A stretch of 26,844 nucleotides of DNA from contig MNCI01009442.1 in NCBI GenBank assembly GCA_015680685.1, positions 6,094 to 32,937 of the forward strand, written 5' to 3'. The translations under genes were made by a program, and so were the position numbers. Under the pieces are notes generated by a model. The model was given only the letters and a program-made list of their open reading frames with translations, did no database searches and was not told the DNA's origin. Source of the stretch: Gnetum montanum (lineage: Eukaryota > Streptophyta > Gnetopsida > Gnetales > Gnetaceae). Of the stretch, positions 1 to 9,892 are shown in pieces; within the stretch, counting starts at the first letter, position 1; every line of letters begins with the position of its first letter.

Positions 1-540
1 TGATCCCCTCCTCCTTGACCCTTAAAGCCTTTTTATAGGGTCTAAGGTAGTTGGGTAAGTTACAACTTCCAAAAATATCTCAAAAATATCTCACCTAGCT
101 TTTCTCCCAAGTAATTGGACTATCCAATCAGAAAATTACTTGCCCAACAAGCTAGGAGATTACTTGCCCAACAAGCTAGGTAAGTTACAAAATATCTTGG
201 GTGGTTGCAACCATAAAAGAGATAAAAAAGCTACAATGGACAAGTGGTCTCATGTAGTTACAATATCATGGAATATTTAAAACACAATTCCTAAAATATA
301 TGGGGATATAAGCTATAGTTACAAACTTACTTCATACATATATATCCAAATATATGTAATGTGATTTTAATGTAAACACTTCAATGTAATGTGACCTTGA
401 ACAAGATAACCAATATTGCAAATTTAAATGGTAGTAAATGATCTATTTCACAACTTGGATGAATTATAGCAGGTCTCTAAGACTTCATACGATGAGCACC
501 TCATATTGTGAATATATTAGTTAATTTTGAGAATGATTTT
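1..540. other. AT-rich intergenic DNA
   Basis: No reading frame, RNA gene or element end can be supported here. The only structure is a 24-bp direct duplication (ATTACTTGCCCAACAAGCTA core) at about 135-158 and 159-180, with a further partial copy of the GCTAGGTAAGTTACAA vocabulary on both sides. Confidence 0.5.
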
Positions 541-1500
541 CGGCAAAGTGGTGAAATGATTATCTTCTTTTCCCTGCAAATCGCGTGCTGGAGGTTTCTT
601 TACCATTCCAGGGCAACGGTCTTTCGTTTATCTCTGCCCAGAACCTGCAAGGAATGACACATGTTTGTGTAAAATTCGGAATGTAGCATAGCAAACCGCG
701 GATTCAAACTGCCTCCACGCAAGAAATCTCTGTAACCGCAATTCGATCGTCGCGCGCTGGAGGAGAAGGTTTTTTATTTTGTTTTTTTCTTCTTCATGCC
801 CAGAAAAACGTGCCCCAAACTGAGGGTTTGAATTTCGGTTTTGCCCCCAAAATTTAGGGCTTCCTGCGTTTTTGAGGATTTTCATAGAAAAATCGGTGTT
901 GCAGCATTCCATCGTGGCCGTGGAAGAAATCGAAGTCTCTCTGATGAAGGCACTCGAATCTTTCAGATTTCAATGGCCAAACGCTTGCGAGAACGTAGTC
1001 AGCAGCTGATATTTGATGCCGTATCACTCCAGCATTTGCAGATGATGAGGATGTGCCCGCCCGTTGCTGATCTTCCGCCCACGCGTTGTGGGACAAGGGT
1101 TTGGCCTGGCCTGAAGTCTTCTCTTCTAGCCCGTACATGGGTTCATTGCTGATGCCACTATAGCTCAAAATTATTGCTGCATACTGACGAAGAACTGAGG
1201 AATGAATCGCAGTTGAGATGGTAAAAATTAATATTGCAGAACCTCTTCGTTGAGCAGCATTCTTCTAAATTTGCAAGAAACATCCCTGCTTAGCTATTTT
1301 ATTTTATTTTTTTGTGTCAATAGGAAGATGGTGGTCCTGGATATCATCAAGATTGTTGCTGCAAACATGATTGTTCAATCAACCTCTGTAAACTCAACTG
1401 AGCAACATCAGATGCTACATTTTCATACTCCTCCACCAGAAATCTCTTGTCAAGCCATAGTCTTAAGCAAGCACATCAACTACCCTCAAATTTAAAACAT
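541..1500. other. Gene-like but unassigned island, probably decayed exons
   Basis: Base composition rises above the flanks and the stretch contains a TTAGGGCTT telo-box-like motif near 855, typical of plant 5' leader regions. Several short frames are open on both strands. One plus frame (about 870-1015) reads protein-like text such as AVEEIEVSLMKALESF but has no upstream ATG. Another (about 1034-1250) reads ADDEDVPARC, then SSAHALWDKGLAWPEV, then IAVEMVKINIAEPL, broken by TGA and TAG codons that could come from CGA or CAG. I recognise no family. It may be a pseudogene, a 5' leader region, or noncoding low-copy DNA. No start or strand can be decided. Confidence 0.25.
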
Positions 1501-3554
1501 TAACAAATTCCTCCCTTTGCTGCAGAACTGTGCTAAAAAAATGATTCATTTAAATTGCTGTTATACCAACAGGCATCACAACAATTTTGGCTGAGAAATT
1601 CTCTGTTCTGCAAACTACTGTTGATATATTTCCATTGATTTCATCAATTACAAAGTCAGTTACTCTTGAGAAATATATATTATGGTATGGATACCAAACA
1701 CCATGCATCCCTAATCCATGAAATGGCCAAAATGTGCCAACAATTATCATTGCTATCTATGTCTTGAATAGAGCTCATATTTATCACTCTATAAATAATA
1801 ATGGTAAAAATTAGAAAATGAGATATGACTTCTACTCTTCACAAAAATTAAAATGAATTTAAAAAAATTACAAATAGATATACTTATCAATTGCCCAAAT
1901 TACTATGACTAAGGATTTTTATTTTTTCTTTTTCTGCTAACAAAGAGCTTTTAGAAAAATGTCTTAAGAACTTTAACACTAAAATGTCATTCAATGTAAT
2001 AAATCTAGAAATGCAAAAAAATAATAGAGTTAGGGGAAAAATTGAAAATACAAAATAGTGATAAATTTAAAAATAACAATATGAAATTTCAATAAGGAAT
2101 AAAAAAACTAAAAATCATAGACAAATGTACTTAATAACTATTGAAACAGGGGTGGGATTTCATAAAATATGAAATATGGCATCAGGAAGGAATTGCTTCT
2201 TTGAATGAAGGAAAAAAGCCCAAGTTGAAAAATAGTGAAAGTAGCTTTAATGCATGCAAAAGAGATCCAACCGACAACTGCAAGTAGGGTTTGTTCTGCA
2301 TAATTTCGATTTTGTTTATCAATCTTTTCTGCTATGATCAAAAGAAACAAACCAACAAACCTAGAAAAAAAGTGTCATAACTACAATTAAAATAGAAACC
2401 AAACAGAACATTGTATCAAAGGCATTAACTAATTAAAGTGAAATATTTTTTGGAAGCTTAATAATAATGAAAAACCACTTCAGTAATTTTTTTTCTAGTA
2501 CACCTTGAAAGAGCAACAAGACATTAATGCAATAAGAACTTAAGCACACTTCAAAAAAAACTCAATTATCTAAAACATTAAAGAATGGTCTCAATGAGGT
2601 AAGAGTTGCATGCATACTGAACAAAAAGCTGTTCCAAAATTGTTAAATGATGAAAAGTATAATAAGTATTCAGCCAAGAGAATCTATTCTCTTTTCGCTA
2701 AAATCTTCAGTGTGTTTTCTTCAAACGTTCACCCTAACATTAAACTCTGCAATGTCAAATAAAGATAGGGATAGAAAATTTCTGATATTCGATTGGACCA
2801 TTAATTTTGCTATATTTAACTAAATTACAAAACAAAAAGGAAAAGTTCCAAAAAATAGAAATCAAACGATTAGAAAAAATGATTAATGAGAACCTCCAAA
2901 TATTTTATCTCCTTGAACAAATTGTAATCAAACATGAAAACATTGACAAAATCTTAAAAGAACCTTAAAGAAAAAAATGATTGAACCAAACAACTAGTAA
3001 GCAATACAGTTTTTTTATGTACATAAAAAAAGGACTCAGCATGTCAGGAACGCTACTAAACTAGGTAACCTAGAAGTAGGCTTCAGGAAGTGAAGGTTTA
3101 CGCAAGCAACCCCAAATAAATAGATGGTTAGGGTAAGCAAAAGGGTAGTGTAAGCGATCATCAACAACCAATCAGACGATAGCTGATACACTATATATGC
3201 CATAGTTGTCCATCGATGTGAAAAGAATCGATATGGACCTTTCTTTTTGGATATTTTTCATAGAAAATCAAATGATAATTGACAACAATGTCTTCACCCA
3301 AATTAGACTAGGTAGATGAGACCTCCTTCGTCAGGATAAACGCTCATCTCCTCCTTCATCACTGCCCGTAGATGCAGTGAGATACTAAGAAAAACTGAAG
3401 ATGAAACAAAGAGTTTTAGAGTTGGAAGAGAGAAATAAAAGCATTAGGTTTTACTAGAGAAACTGATCTTAAGGCATTTGGAGAGTCTAGTAGTGGAAGC
3501 ATCCAATTCCCTACGAATGACGGAGTAGGAGCATCTGTCAATAAAAGGTGTTGG
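1501..3554. other. AT-rich intergenic DNA, nothing supported
   Basis: Long A- and T-rich tracts with scattered stops in all frames. A minus-strand open frame at 1550-1750 (66 codons, containing HGVWYPYHNIYFSRVTDF) looks somewhat protein-like but matches no family I know. No LTR ends, tRNA or terminal inverted repeats were seen. Confidence 0.4.
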
Positions 3555-3653
3555 ATGTGGATGCAATTTGTAGGTAAAAATAGGTAAGATTGGACGTGAT
3601 TTGCAGGTAAAAATAGGTAAGATTGGACGTGATTTGCAGGTAAAAATAGGTAA
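3555..3653. repeat. 33-bp tandem repeat, three copies
   Basis: Unit GATTGGACGTGATTTGCAGG followed by TAAAAATAGGTAA. Copies 3588-3620 and 3621-3653 are identical by eye. The first copy, 3555-3587, is diverged in its first half. The period is a multiple of three, so the minus strand stays open through it as an 11-residue peptide repeat (PIFTCKSRPIL). I read that as a by-product and not as a gene. Confidence 0.9.
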
Positions 3654-3949
3654 TATTTTAATGGACAATGAATGTTATGGTTGAAAGTTGAAAATCAAGA
3701 CACCATTGCAAGAAAAATTATAATTTACATTCCCAATGTGGATTTTACACGCTTCTGTATGCGTGCTCGAATCCACCGTGAACAATTGGTGAAATTTTCT
3801 TGGGAATCATGAATCTTCAACACATAGGTCAGATTTGATGCTATAGTTACTGTAGCTCCCTAATTTTGGCTGCGTTTAGGCTCCTTTAAAACCCTCTTCT
3901 GCCTAGCATTGAATTCACAAACTTGAGCAAACTATGATGCAATACAGTC
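3654..3949 (+). promoter_or_regulatory. Upstream region of the PMEI gene with TATA-like box
   Basis: A TTTAAAA box at 3885-3891 lies about 60 bp before the ATG at 3950, a normal plant spacing for TATA, start site and a short leader. No other promoter element is clear. The placement is inferred from distance only. Confidence 0.35.
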
Positions 3950-4234
3950 ATGGCTGCAGGTGTAAGAGCCAGTAGCACCATTCTTCTACTGTTTATGATG
4001 TTGATGGTGATAACATTTGCAAAAGAAAAAATGCAAAGCAGCAGCATTAACGGATACAGATTTGAAGGAGGAGGAGCAAGAAGCAATGAAAAGCTTGAAC
4101 AGGATTTGTCAGATAGCATTCATGGCTGCAACAACGTGTTGGGATGGATGCACAAAGTGCTTTCAAACTTCAACTCAAACACCATGGGGCCCATGAGAAA
4201 GCATGATAGAGCTGTGACACAGGACTGTATGGAG
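3950..4234 (+). pseudogene. Pectin methylesterase inhibitor (PMEI/invertase-inhibitor fold), 5' part, split by a retrotransposon
   Basis: This is the N-terminal 95 codons of a secreted PMEI-type four-helix protein, a family that binds and blocks pectin methylesterase in the cell wall. The ATG at 3950 opens a hydrophobic signal peptide (about residues 1-24, core STILLLFMMLMVITFA). A helical region follows, ending in DCME at residues 92-95, which is the start of the family's conserved D-C-x-E motif. The frame is cut at 4234 by the copia LTR and resumes at 9107, so that the joined text across the insertion reads DCMENVQDSLDQL, in phase. The whole protein would be about 195 residues, the usual PMEI length. 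Only one cysteine precedes the DC motif, fewer than in typical members. The assignment could also be a pectinesterase pro-domain, but no esterase domain follows. Confidence 0.75.
4230..4234. repeat. Target-site duplication, left copy
   Basis: TGGAG directly before the left LTR. The base-pair partner at 9102-9106 is TGAAG, differing at one position (G/A). Five base pairs is the normal target duplication of Ty1/copia integrase. Confidence 0.7.
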
Positions 4235-4631
4235 TGTTGGCCATAGTTATCATGATAAATTTAGGCTATAGTTATCATGCTGAAATTCAGCTATGGTTAT
4301 CTTGCTAAAATTTGGCTATGATTTTCGTGCTAAATTTCTACTATGGTTATTAAAATAGTGGATGATTATCATTAGTTATTTAAGGGTCCCTTCACCAATA
4401 TAAAAGGGACCTCCCTCACCTCAATTCAGATCCATTACATACATCCCCTTTCCATCACACTCTTACATTCTTCCATTGCATGAGAGAGAGGCTTCTTCTT
4501 GTTCTCTCCTTGTGATGAAGAGAGAAGCTTGTTATTTCCATTTCTGATAATAAGATCCTTCTCATTTACCTGTGGTTCCATTGCTTTTTATTTTCATCTC
4601 ATTTCATATTTTTCTGCCAAATCTGCTAACA
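4235..4631 (+). repeat. Copia 5' LTR (397 bp)
   Basis: Starts TGTTGGCCATAG and ends ATCTGCTAACA. U3 (about 4239-4353) is built of about five degenerate copies of a unit near 29 bp with the core GGCTATGGTTATCNTGCTAA, an enhancer-like array. It retains a 36-bp segment (within about 4491-4526) absent from the 3' LTR. The missing segment is flanked by GAGAGA, so the other copy probably lost it by slippage or short-repeat recombination. Confidence 0.93.
4385..4411 (+). promoter_or_regulatory. LTR TATA box inside an 8-bp inverted repeat (5' LTR)
   Basis: TATAAAA at 4399-4405. The perfect arms GGTCCCTT (4385-4392) and AAGGGACC (4404-4411) flank it with an 11-base loop. Transcription of the element would start roughly 30 bp downstream, which places the U3/R border near 4430. 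Confidence 0.75.
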
Positions 4632-4632
4632 G

Positions 4633-4645
4633 TGGTATCAGAGCC
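4633..4645 (+). promoter_or_regulatory. Primer-binding site for initiator Met tRNA
   Basis: TGGTATCAGAGCC begins two bases after the 5' LTR and is complementary to the 3' end of plant initiator tRNA-Met, the standard primer of Ty1/copia elements. Confidence 0.93.
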
Positions 4646-4696
4646 ACGTTCATAGTTCGTGGAAGTGTTGCAAATCATGCATACAAATTTTACAAA

Positions 4697-7600
4697 ATGA
4701 CTGGCAAATACAAAATAGAGAAGTTCAATGGAAGCAACTTCACATTGTGGAAAATGAAGATACAGGCAATTTTTCATAAAGATAATTGCCTATTAGCTAT
4801 TGGAGAAAGGCCACGAGAGGTCAGGGATGACAACAAGTGGAATGAAATGGATGGTAATGCTATTGCCAATTTACACTTAGCACTAGTAGATGGGGTTCTT
4901 TCAAGTATTGCAAAAAAGAAGATAGCAAAGGAAATCTGGGACACTTTAATGAAGTTGTACAAGGCTAAATCACTCCACAACAAAATTTTCTTGAAGAGAA
5001 GACTTTACACTCTTTGTATGGCAAAAACCTCATTGGTAACTGACCATATCAACACCCTTAATACTTTATTTGCTCAACTCAGATCGTTGGGCTATAAAGT
5101 AGATGTAGGTGAACATGTAGAAATTCTACTTCAAAGTCTACCTGATTCATATGATCAACTCATCATCCACTTGACCAACAATGTCCTTATGGATGCTCTT
5201 GTCTTCGACGAGGTTGCAGCTGTGGTTCTTAAAGAAGAAAGTCAGTGCAAGAACAAGGAAGATAGGTTGGCAAACAAGGTGGAGGCCTTAACAATGATGA
5301 GAGGGAGATCCATGGAATGTGATTCCAATTGGAATCAAATTCATGGTAGATCCAAGTCAAGAAGTAAAGGGAAAAACATTACTTGTTACAACTGTGGCAA
5401 GAGAGGACACCTAAAGAAGGAGTGTTGGAACAAGAAGAGTAATGAAAAGAATCCTCAAGGGAATGTGGCAAGTACCTCATATGACGGTGATGTTCTATAC
5501 AGTGAGGCAACTATTGCTGAAGGCAAACAGAAGCTCATTGATGCTTGGATCTTGGATTCAGGAGCAACATGGCACATGACCTCTCGGAGAGAATGGTTTT
5601 ATCACTACAAACCAATCTCAGAAGGATCTGTGTACATGGGAAATGATCATGCTTTGAAAATTGCTGGTATTGGTACTGTCAAGATAAAGATGTATGATGG
5701 CACTATTTGCATCATACAAGAGGTACGACATGTGGAGGGCTTGAAGAAAAATCTACTATCTTTAGGACAACTAGATGATGTTGGGTGTAAAACTCATATA
5801 GAGAATGGAATCTTGAAGATCACCAAAGGTGTGCTTGTGGTAATAAAGGCAGAAAAGGTTGCTTCAAATTTGTACATGCTTCTGGGGAACACACATCAAG
5901 TGGGAGAGTCTTCTATTGCATCAACTAGTTTGGAAGAAGAATCAATGATGTTGTGGCATCGAAAGCTTGGTCATATGTCAGAACAAGGTTTGAAGATTCT
6001 CTCTAAACAGAGACTACTTCCTGGGCTCAATTCAGTATGTTTACCATTTTGTGAGCATTGTGTTACTAGTAAGCAACATAGATTAAAGTTTAGCACATCA
6101 ACAGCTAAGAGTAGAGGCATCTTGGACTTGCTGCACTCTGATGTTTAGCAAGCACTAATGACTTCCCTAGGAGGAGCAAGATACTTTGTATCTTTCATTG
6201 ATGATTACTCCAGGAGATGTTGGGTGTATCCAATCAAAAGGAAGGTAGATGTATTTTCAGTCTTTAAAGTTTTTAAATCATAGGTAGATTTTGAGTTCGA
6301 ACAAAGGATCAAGTGTCTAAGGACAAATAATGGAGGAGAATATACAAGTGATGAATTTAATGCATTTTGTCAACAAGAAGGCATTAAGAGGCAGTTCACA
6401 GTGGCACACACTCCTCAACAAAATGGAGTGGAAAAATGGATGAATAGAACCTTTTTGGAAAAAACAAGATCAATGTTAAGAGCTGCAAATCTAACCAAGT
6501 CATTTTGGGCAGAAGTAGTTAATACGGCCTACTATTTAATCAATCGGTCTCCATCAACTATGATTGATCTAAAAACACCAATAGAAATGTGGGTTGGTAA
6601 GCCAACTATTTATTCTCATCTCCATACATTTGGAAGTTTTGTGTATGTGATGTATAATGACCAAGAAAGATCAAAGTTAGACCCAAAGTCTAGGAAATGT
6701 ATCTTCTTAGGGTATGCTAATGGAGTTAAGGGGTATCACCTATGGGATTCCACTGCCCACAAGGTTGTCATCAACAGAGATGTAATATTTGCAGAAGATA
6801 AAATGCAAGAGAAGGGAGATGATAGCACTTCAAAGGAGAATTCAGAGACTACTAGAATTCAAGTAGAAGATAAGACAAAAGCTAAAGATCCGATCACTTC
6901 TGAAACAACATCAATGTATGAAGAGAAAGAACCAGTCAAGTTTGAATCTTATGAAGTTCATCAGTCATCTCGGGTAAAAGGATCACCAACTTGGCACTCA
7001 TATTATGTTACTGAAAGTAATGTTGCATACTGCCTTTTAACGAAGGATGGAGAGCCCTCAACTTTACATGAGGCTCTCAAAAGTCCAAATGTGTCTTTGT
7101 GGATGGTAGCAATGCAAGAGGAGATTGAAGCTTTACACAAAAACAAGACATGAGGTCTTGTTACACTACCACAAGGAAGAAAGGCTATTGGGAAAAAATG
7201 GGTCTACAAGATCAAACATGATAGTAATAACCAAGTGGAGTGATATCGTGCAAGATTTTTGGTAAAGGGATATGCTCAAAAAGAAGGAATTGACTTCAAC
7301 AAGATATTTTCTCCTATGGTTAGACTTACAACAGTCAGAGTAGTCCTAGTAATATGTGCTACATTTGACCTACATCTAGAACAACTACATGTGAAAATAA
7401 CTTTTCTTCATGGAGATCTTGAAGAAGAGATTTATATGCTCCAACCAGAAGGTTTTGCAAAAGAAGGTAAAGAGAACTTGATTTGTAGGTTGAACAAATC
7501 TCTGTACGATCTCAAATAGGTGCCAAGGTGTTAGTACAAGAGATTTGACTCATATATCATGAGCCTTGCGTACAATAGACTCAATGTAGACCCTTGTACA

Positions 7601-8662
7601 TATTTCAAGAGGTTTGATGAAGATTTCATCATTTTGCTACTGTATGTGGATGACATGTTGGTTGTAGGCCCCAACAAAGAGAAAATTCAAGAATTGAAGA
7701 CATAGTTGGCTAGGGAATTTGATATGAAAGACTTGGGACCAGCAAACAAGATTCTAGGGATGCAAATTTACTGAGATAGAAATAACAAGAAGATTTGGCT
7801 TTCTCATAAAAACTACTTGGGTAAGATCTTGTGACGCTTCAACATGCAAGATTATAAGCTAATTTCTACCCCACTTCCTGTTAATTTCAAATTATCCTCT
7901 GAGATGTGTCCTAGCAATGAAGTAGAGAGGAATGAGATGTCTCGAGTACCGTATGCATCAGTAGTGGAAAGCCTAATGTTCACTATGATTTGTACAAGAC
8001 CACACATTGCACAAGCAGTGGAAAGCCTAATGTTCACTATGATTTGTACAAGACCACACATTGCACAAACAGTGGAAGTAGTTAGTCGGTACATGGAAAA
8101 TCCTGGACGAGAGCATTGGAGTATTGTTAAGAGAATCCTGAGATACATTAAGGGTACCTTAGATGTTGCATTATGTTATGGAGGATCTAAATTTACTATT
8201 AAAGGTTATGTGGATTCAGATTTTGCAGGTGATCTAGATAAAAGAAAATCTACTATAGGCTATGTGTTTACACTTGCAGGAGGAGCTACAAGTTGGGTAT
8301 CAAGATTGCAAAAAGTAGTAGCATTATCTACAACAAAATTAGAATACATGGTAGCTACACAAGCTTGTAAGGAAGCAATTTGGATTCAAAGGTTGTTAGA
8401 GGAGCTTGGACACAAACAAGAGAAGATTCCTTTATTTTGTGATAGTCAAAGCACCTTGCATATTGCAAGGAATCGAGCCTTTCATTCAAGGACAAAACAC
8501 ATAGGAGTACAATTTCACTTTCTTCGTAATGTATTAGAAGATGGAAGTGTGGATATGTAGAAGATACACACCAAGGATAATCTTATAGATGTTCTAATCA
8601 AGCCGATTAACATGGACAAGTTTGACTGGAGTAGATCCTCATATGGCCTAGCAAAAACATAA
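4697..8662 (+). pseudogene. Copia gag-pol polyprotein, one frame with ten premature stops
   Basis: From ATG 4697 to TAA 8660 the same frame holds for 1,321 codons, the usual copia length. In order: gag (UBN2-like, KIEKFNGSNFTLWKMKIQA at the start), zinc knuckle CYNCGKRGHLKKEC (residues about 230-243), protease LDSGATWHM (D at about 287), integrase zinc motif HRKLGH...CEHC (from about 421), integrase core, reverse transcriptase YVDDML (about 983), RNase H VDSDFAGD. Stops: TAG 6146, 6281, 7517, 7532, 7703, 8558; TGA 7151, 7241, 7772, 7832. There are no indels apart from an in-frame 54-bp duplication. The integrase second Asp is Asn (RTNNGGEY), the usual catalytic Glu position reads Lys (VEKWMNRT), and the RNase H STTEAEY-type motif reads STTKLEY. 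The upstream extension to 4499 lies in the LTR and leader and is not coding. Confidence 0.93.
7964..8071 (+). repeat. In-frame 54-bp tandem duplication in copia pol
   Basis: Unit 7964-8017 is repeated at 8018-8071 with one difference (CAAGCA versus CAAACA). It duplicates 18 residues (core ESLMFTMICTRPHIAQ) of the segment between reverse transcriptase and RNase H. Family members have this segment once. Confidence 0.95.
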
Positions 8663-8728
8663 GCAACATAGAATGACAAGGTAGAAAGGATGGTGTGGAG
8701 ATATGATTGATCCTCAATCAAAATCTCC

Positions 8729-8739
8729 AAGTGGGAGAT
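8729..8739 (+). promoter_or_regulatory. Polypurine tract of the copia element
   Basis: AAGTGGGAGAT immediately before the 3' LTR, the usual plus-strand primer of plant copia elements. Confidence 0.85.
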
Positions 8740-9101
8740 TGTTGGCCATAGTTATCATGATAAATTTAGGCTATAGTTATCATGCTAAAATTCAGCTATG
8801 GTTATCCTACTAAAATTTGGCTATGGTTTTCCTGCTAAATTTCGGCTATGGTTATTAAAATAGCGAATGATTATCATTAGTTATTTAAGGGTCCCTTCAC
8901 CAATATAAAAGGGACCTCCCTCATGTCAATTCAGATCCATCACATACATCCCCTTTCCATCCCACTTTTACATTCTTCTATTGCATGAGAGAGAAGCTTG
9001 TTATTTCCATTTCTGATAATAAGATCCTTCTACATTTGCCTATGGTTCCATTGCTCTTTATTTTCATCTCATTTCATATTTTGCTGCTGGATCTACTAAC
9101 A
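8740..9101 (+). repeat. Copia 3' LTR (362 bp)
   Basis: Matches the 5' LTR from TGTTGGCCATAG to CTAACA, with a 36-bp deletion after GCATGAGAGAGA and a one-base insertion. Point differences are mainly C/T and G/A. It follows the polypurine tract immediately and is followed by the target duplication. Confidence 0.93.
8890..8916 (+). promoter_or_regulatory. LTR TATA box inside an 8-bp inverted repeat (3' LTR)
   Basis: Same 27-base block as in the 5' LTR with no differences: GGTCCCTT 8890-8897, TATAAAA 8904-8910, AAGGGACC 8909-8916. It is one of the best-conserved stretches between the two LTRs and could direct readthrough into the 3' half of the PMEI gene. Confidence 0.7.
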
Positions 9102-9106
9102 TGAAG
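9102..9106. repeat. Target-site duplication, right copy
   Basis: TGAAG directly after the right LTR, four of five bases matching the left copy TGGAG. Counting the duplicated five bases once restores the PMEI phase, which independently supports both boundaries. Confidence 0.7.
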
Positions 9107-9402
9107 AATGTGCAGGATTCCCTGGATCAGCTAAGGTAGTCTTAGGCGGAACTCCAGCAGCTGAGACCCACCAGTTTTAAATTGCAGATAAGCAATGTTC
9201 ACACATACATGAGTGCAGCTCTCACAACTTGGATTCTTGCCTTTATGGATTTCAGGAGGTTCTGCGATCGTCATACAATAGTAGCAGCACCAAGAAGCTA
9301 CTTGCTACCATGTAGGGCCCCATCAAAATGCTTGAATCCATTGTTAGAAATGACCTTTCTCTTATTAATGCTTGTGCTGCATCTAATGGAGCCTCTTGCT
9401 AA
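9107..9402 (+). pseudogene. PMEI-like gene, 3' part, with nonsense codons and a frameshift
   Basis: Continuation of the gene that starts at 3950. The frame runs NVQDSLDQLR, TAG (9137), S, TAG (9143), then AELQQLRPTS and ISNVHTYMSAALT, which is the conserved PMEI segment ending in S-A-A-L-T. A one-base loss near 9224-9226 then moves the frame. The next frame reads NLDSCLYGFQEV, the conserved N-x-D-(S/T)-C-x-x-G-F motif, and continues through a TAG at 9313 to ISLI-type helix text and a TAA at 9400. All three internal stops are TAG and fit loss of CAG glutamine codons. The gene is therefore dead twice over: split by an insertion, then mutated. It shares its orientation with the inserted element. 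Confidence 0.75.
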
Positions 9403-9892
9403 CTAGCTAACTAGTGGTAGCAAAGAAACTTATATATATGAGATTATTAGGCCTATGGTAGTGTAGTATTGAATATTTGGAGCTTGTGGTGTGTTAGCCA
9501 GAATGCTCTTGAGTTGTGTGTCAAAAATAACCCTCTTTGATCTAACTTCTTATATCTGTGATGCTTGTGTAATTTTCGGGTTTTAAGTGCAACAAGTTTG
9601 GCATGAATTTTTGATAGCAGTTACCCCTATGATATCCTTCAAGTGATAGCAAATTTCAAAAAAAGTATGCACAAGTTCTACAGTACCCCTTCCCCATGAC
9701 TAAGTTGAATACTACGAATTTAATTAGGTTCAATCGGAAAAGAAATCGGAGTATCACAGAGCAAATATTGGAAGTTGAATTTAAATTCGCAAAGCTCTAA
9801 AAATCATGGAAGAAAATTTGAACAGCTCCCCTTGCGTCAACTATTAAAAATGACTTTTGTAATGCGTAGGGGTCCCATATATAACCATATTG
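9403..9892. other. Downstream region of the PMEI pseudogene
   Basis: After the TAA at 9400 come closely spaced extra stops (CTAGCTAACTAG) and T-rich sequence that could be the old 3' untranslated region up to about 9560. No further gene or element end is visible. Confidence 0.35.

Larger units (their letters stand above)
4235..9101 (+). mobile_element. Complete Ty1/copia LTR retrotransposon (4,867 bp), inactive
   Basis: The order is LTR, initiator-Met PBS, gag-protease-integrase-RT-RNase H, polypurine tract, LTR. Integrase before reverse transcriptase defines Ty1/copia. Both LTRs begin TGTTGG and end CTAACA. The element sits inside the PMEI gene in the sense orientation. By eye the LTRs differ at about 23 of about 360 aligned sites, mostly transitions, plus a 36-bp deletion, so the insertion is old. 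The polyprotein carries ten premature stops but no frameshift. Integrase and probably RNase H catalytic residues are changed, so it could move only with proteins supplied by another copy. Confidence 0.95.

Noticed and set aside
3444-3668. Minus-strand open frame with an 11-residue repeat
   Set aside because: The openness follows from a 33-bp tandem repeat, and no signal or domain accompanies it.
4499-4696. N-terminal extension of the copia open frame upstream of ATG 4697
   Set aside because: It runs through the 5' LTR and the PBS. The conserved gag start (KIEKFNGSNF) follows the ATG at 4697.
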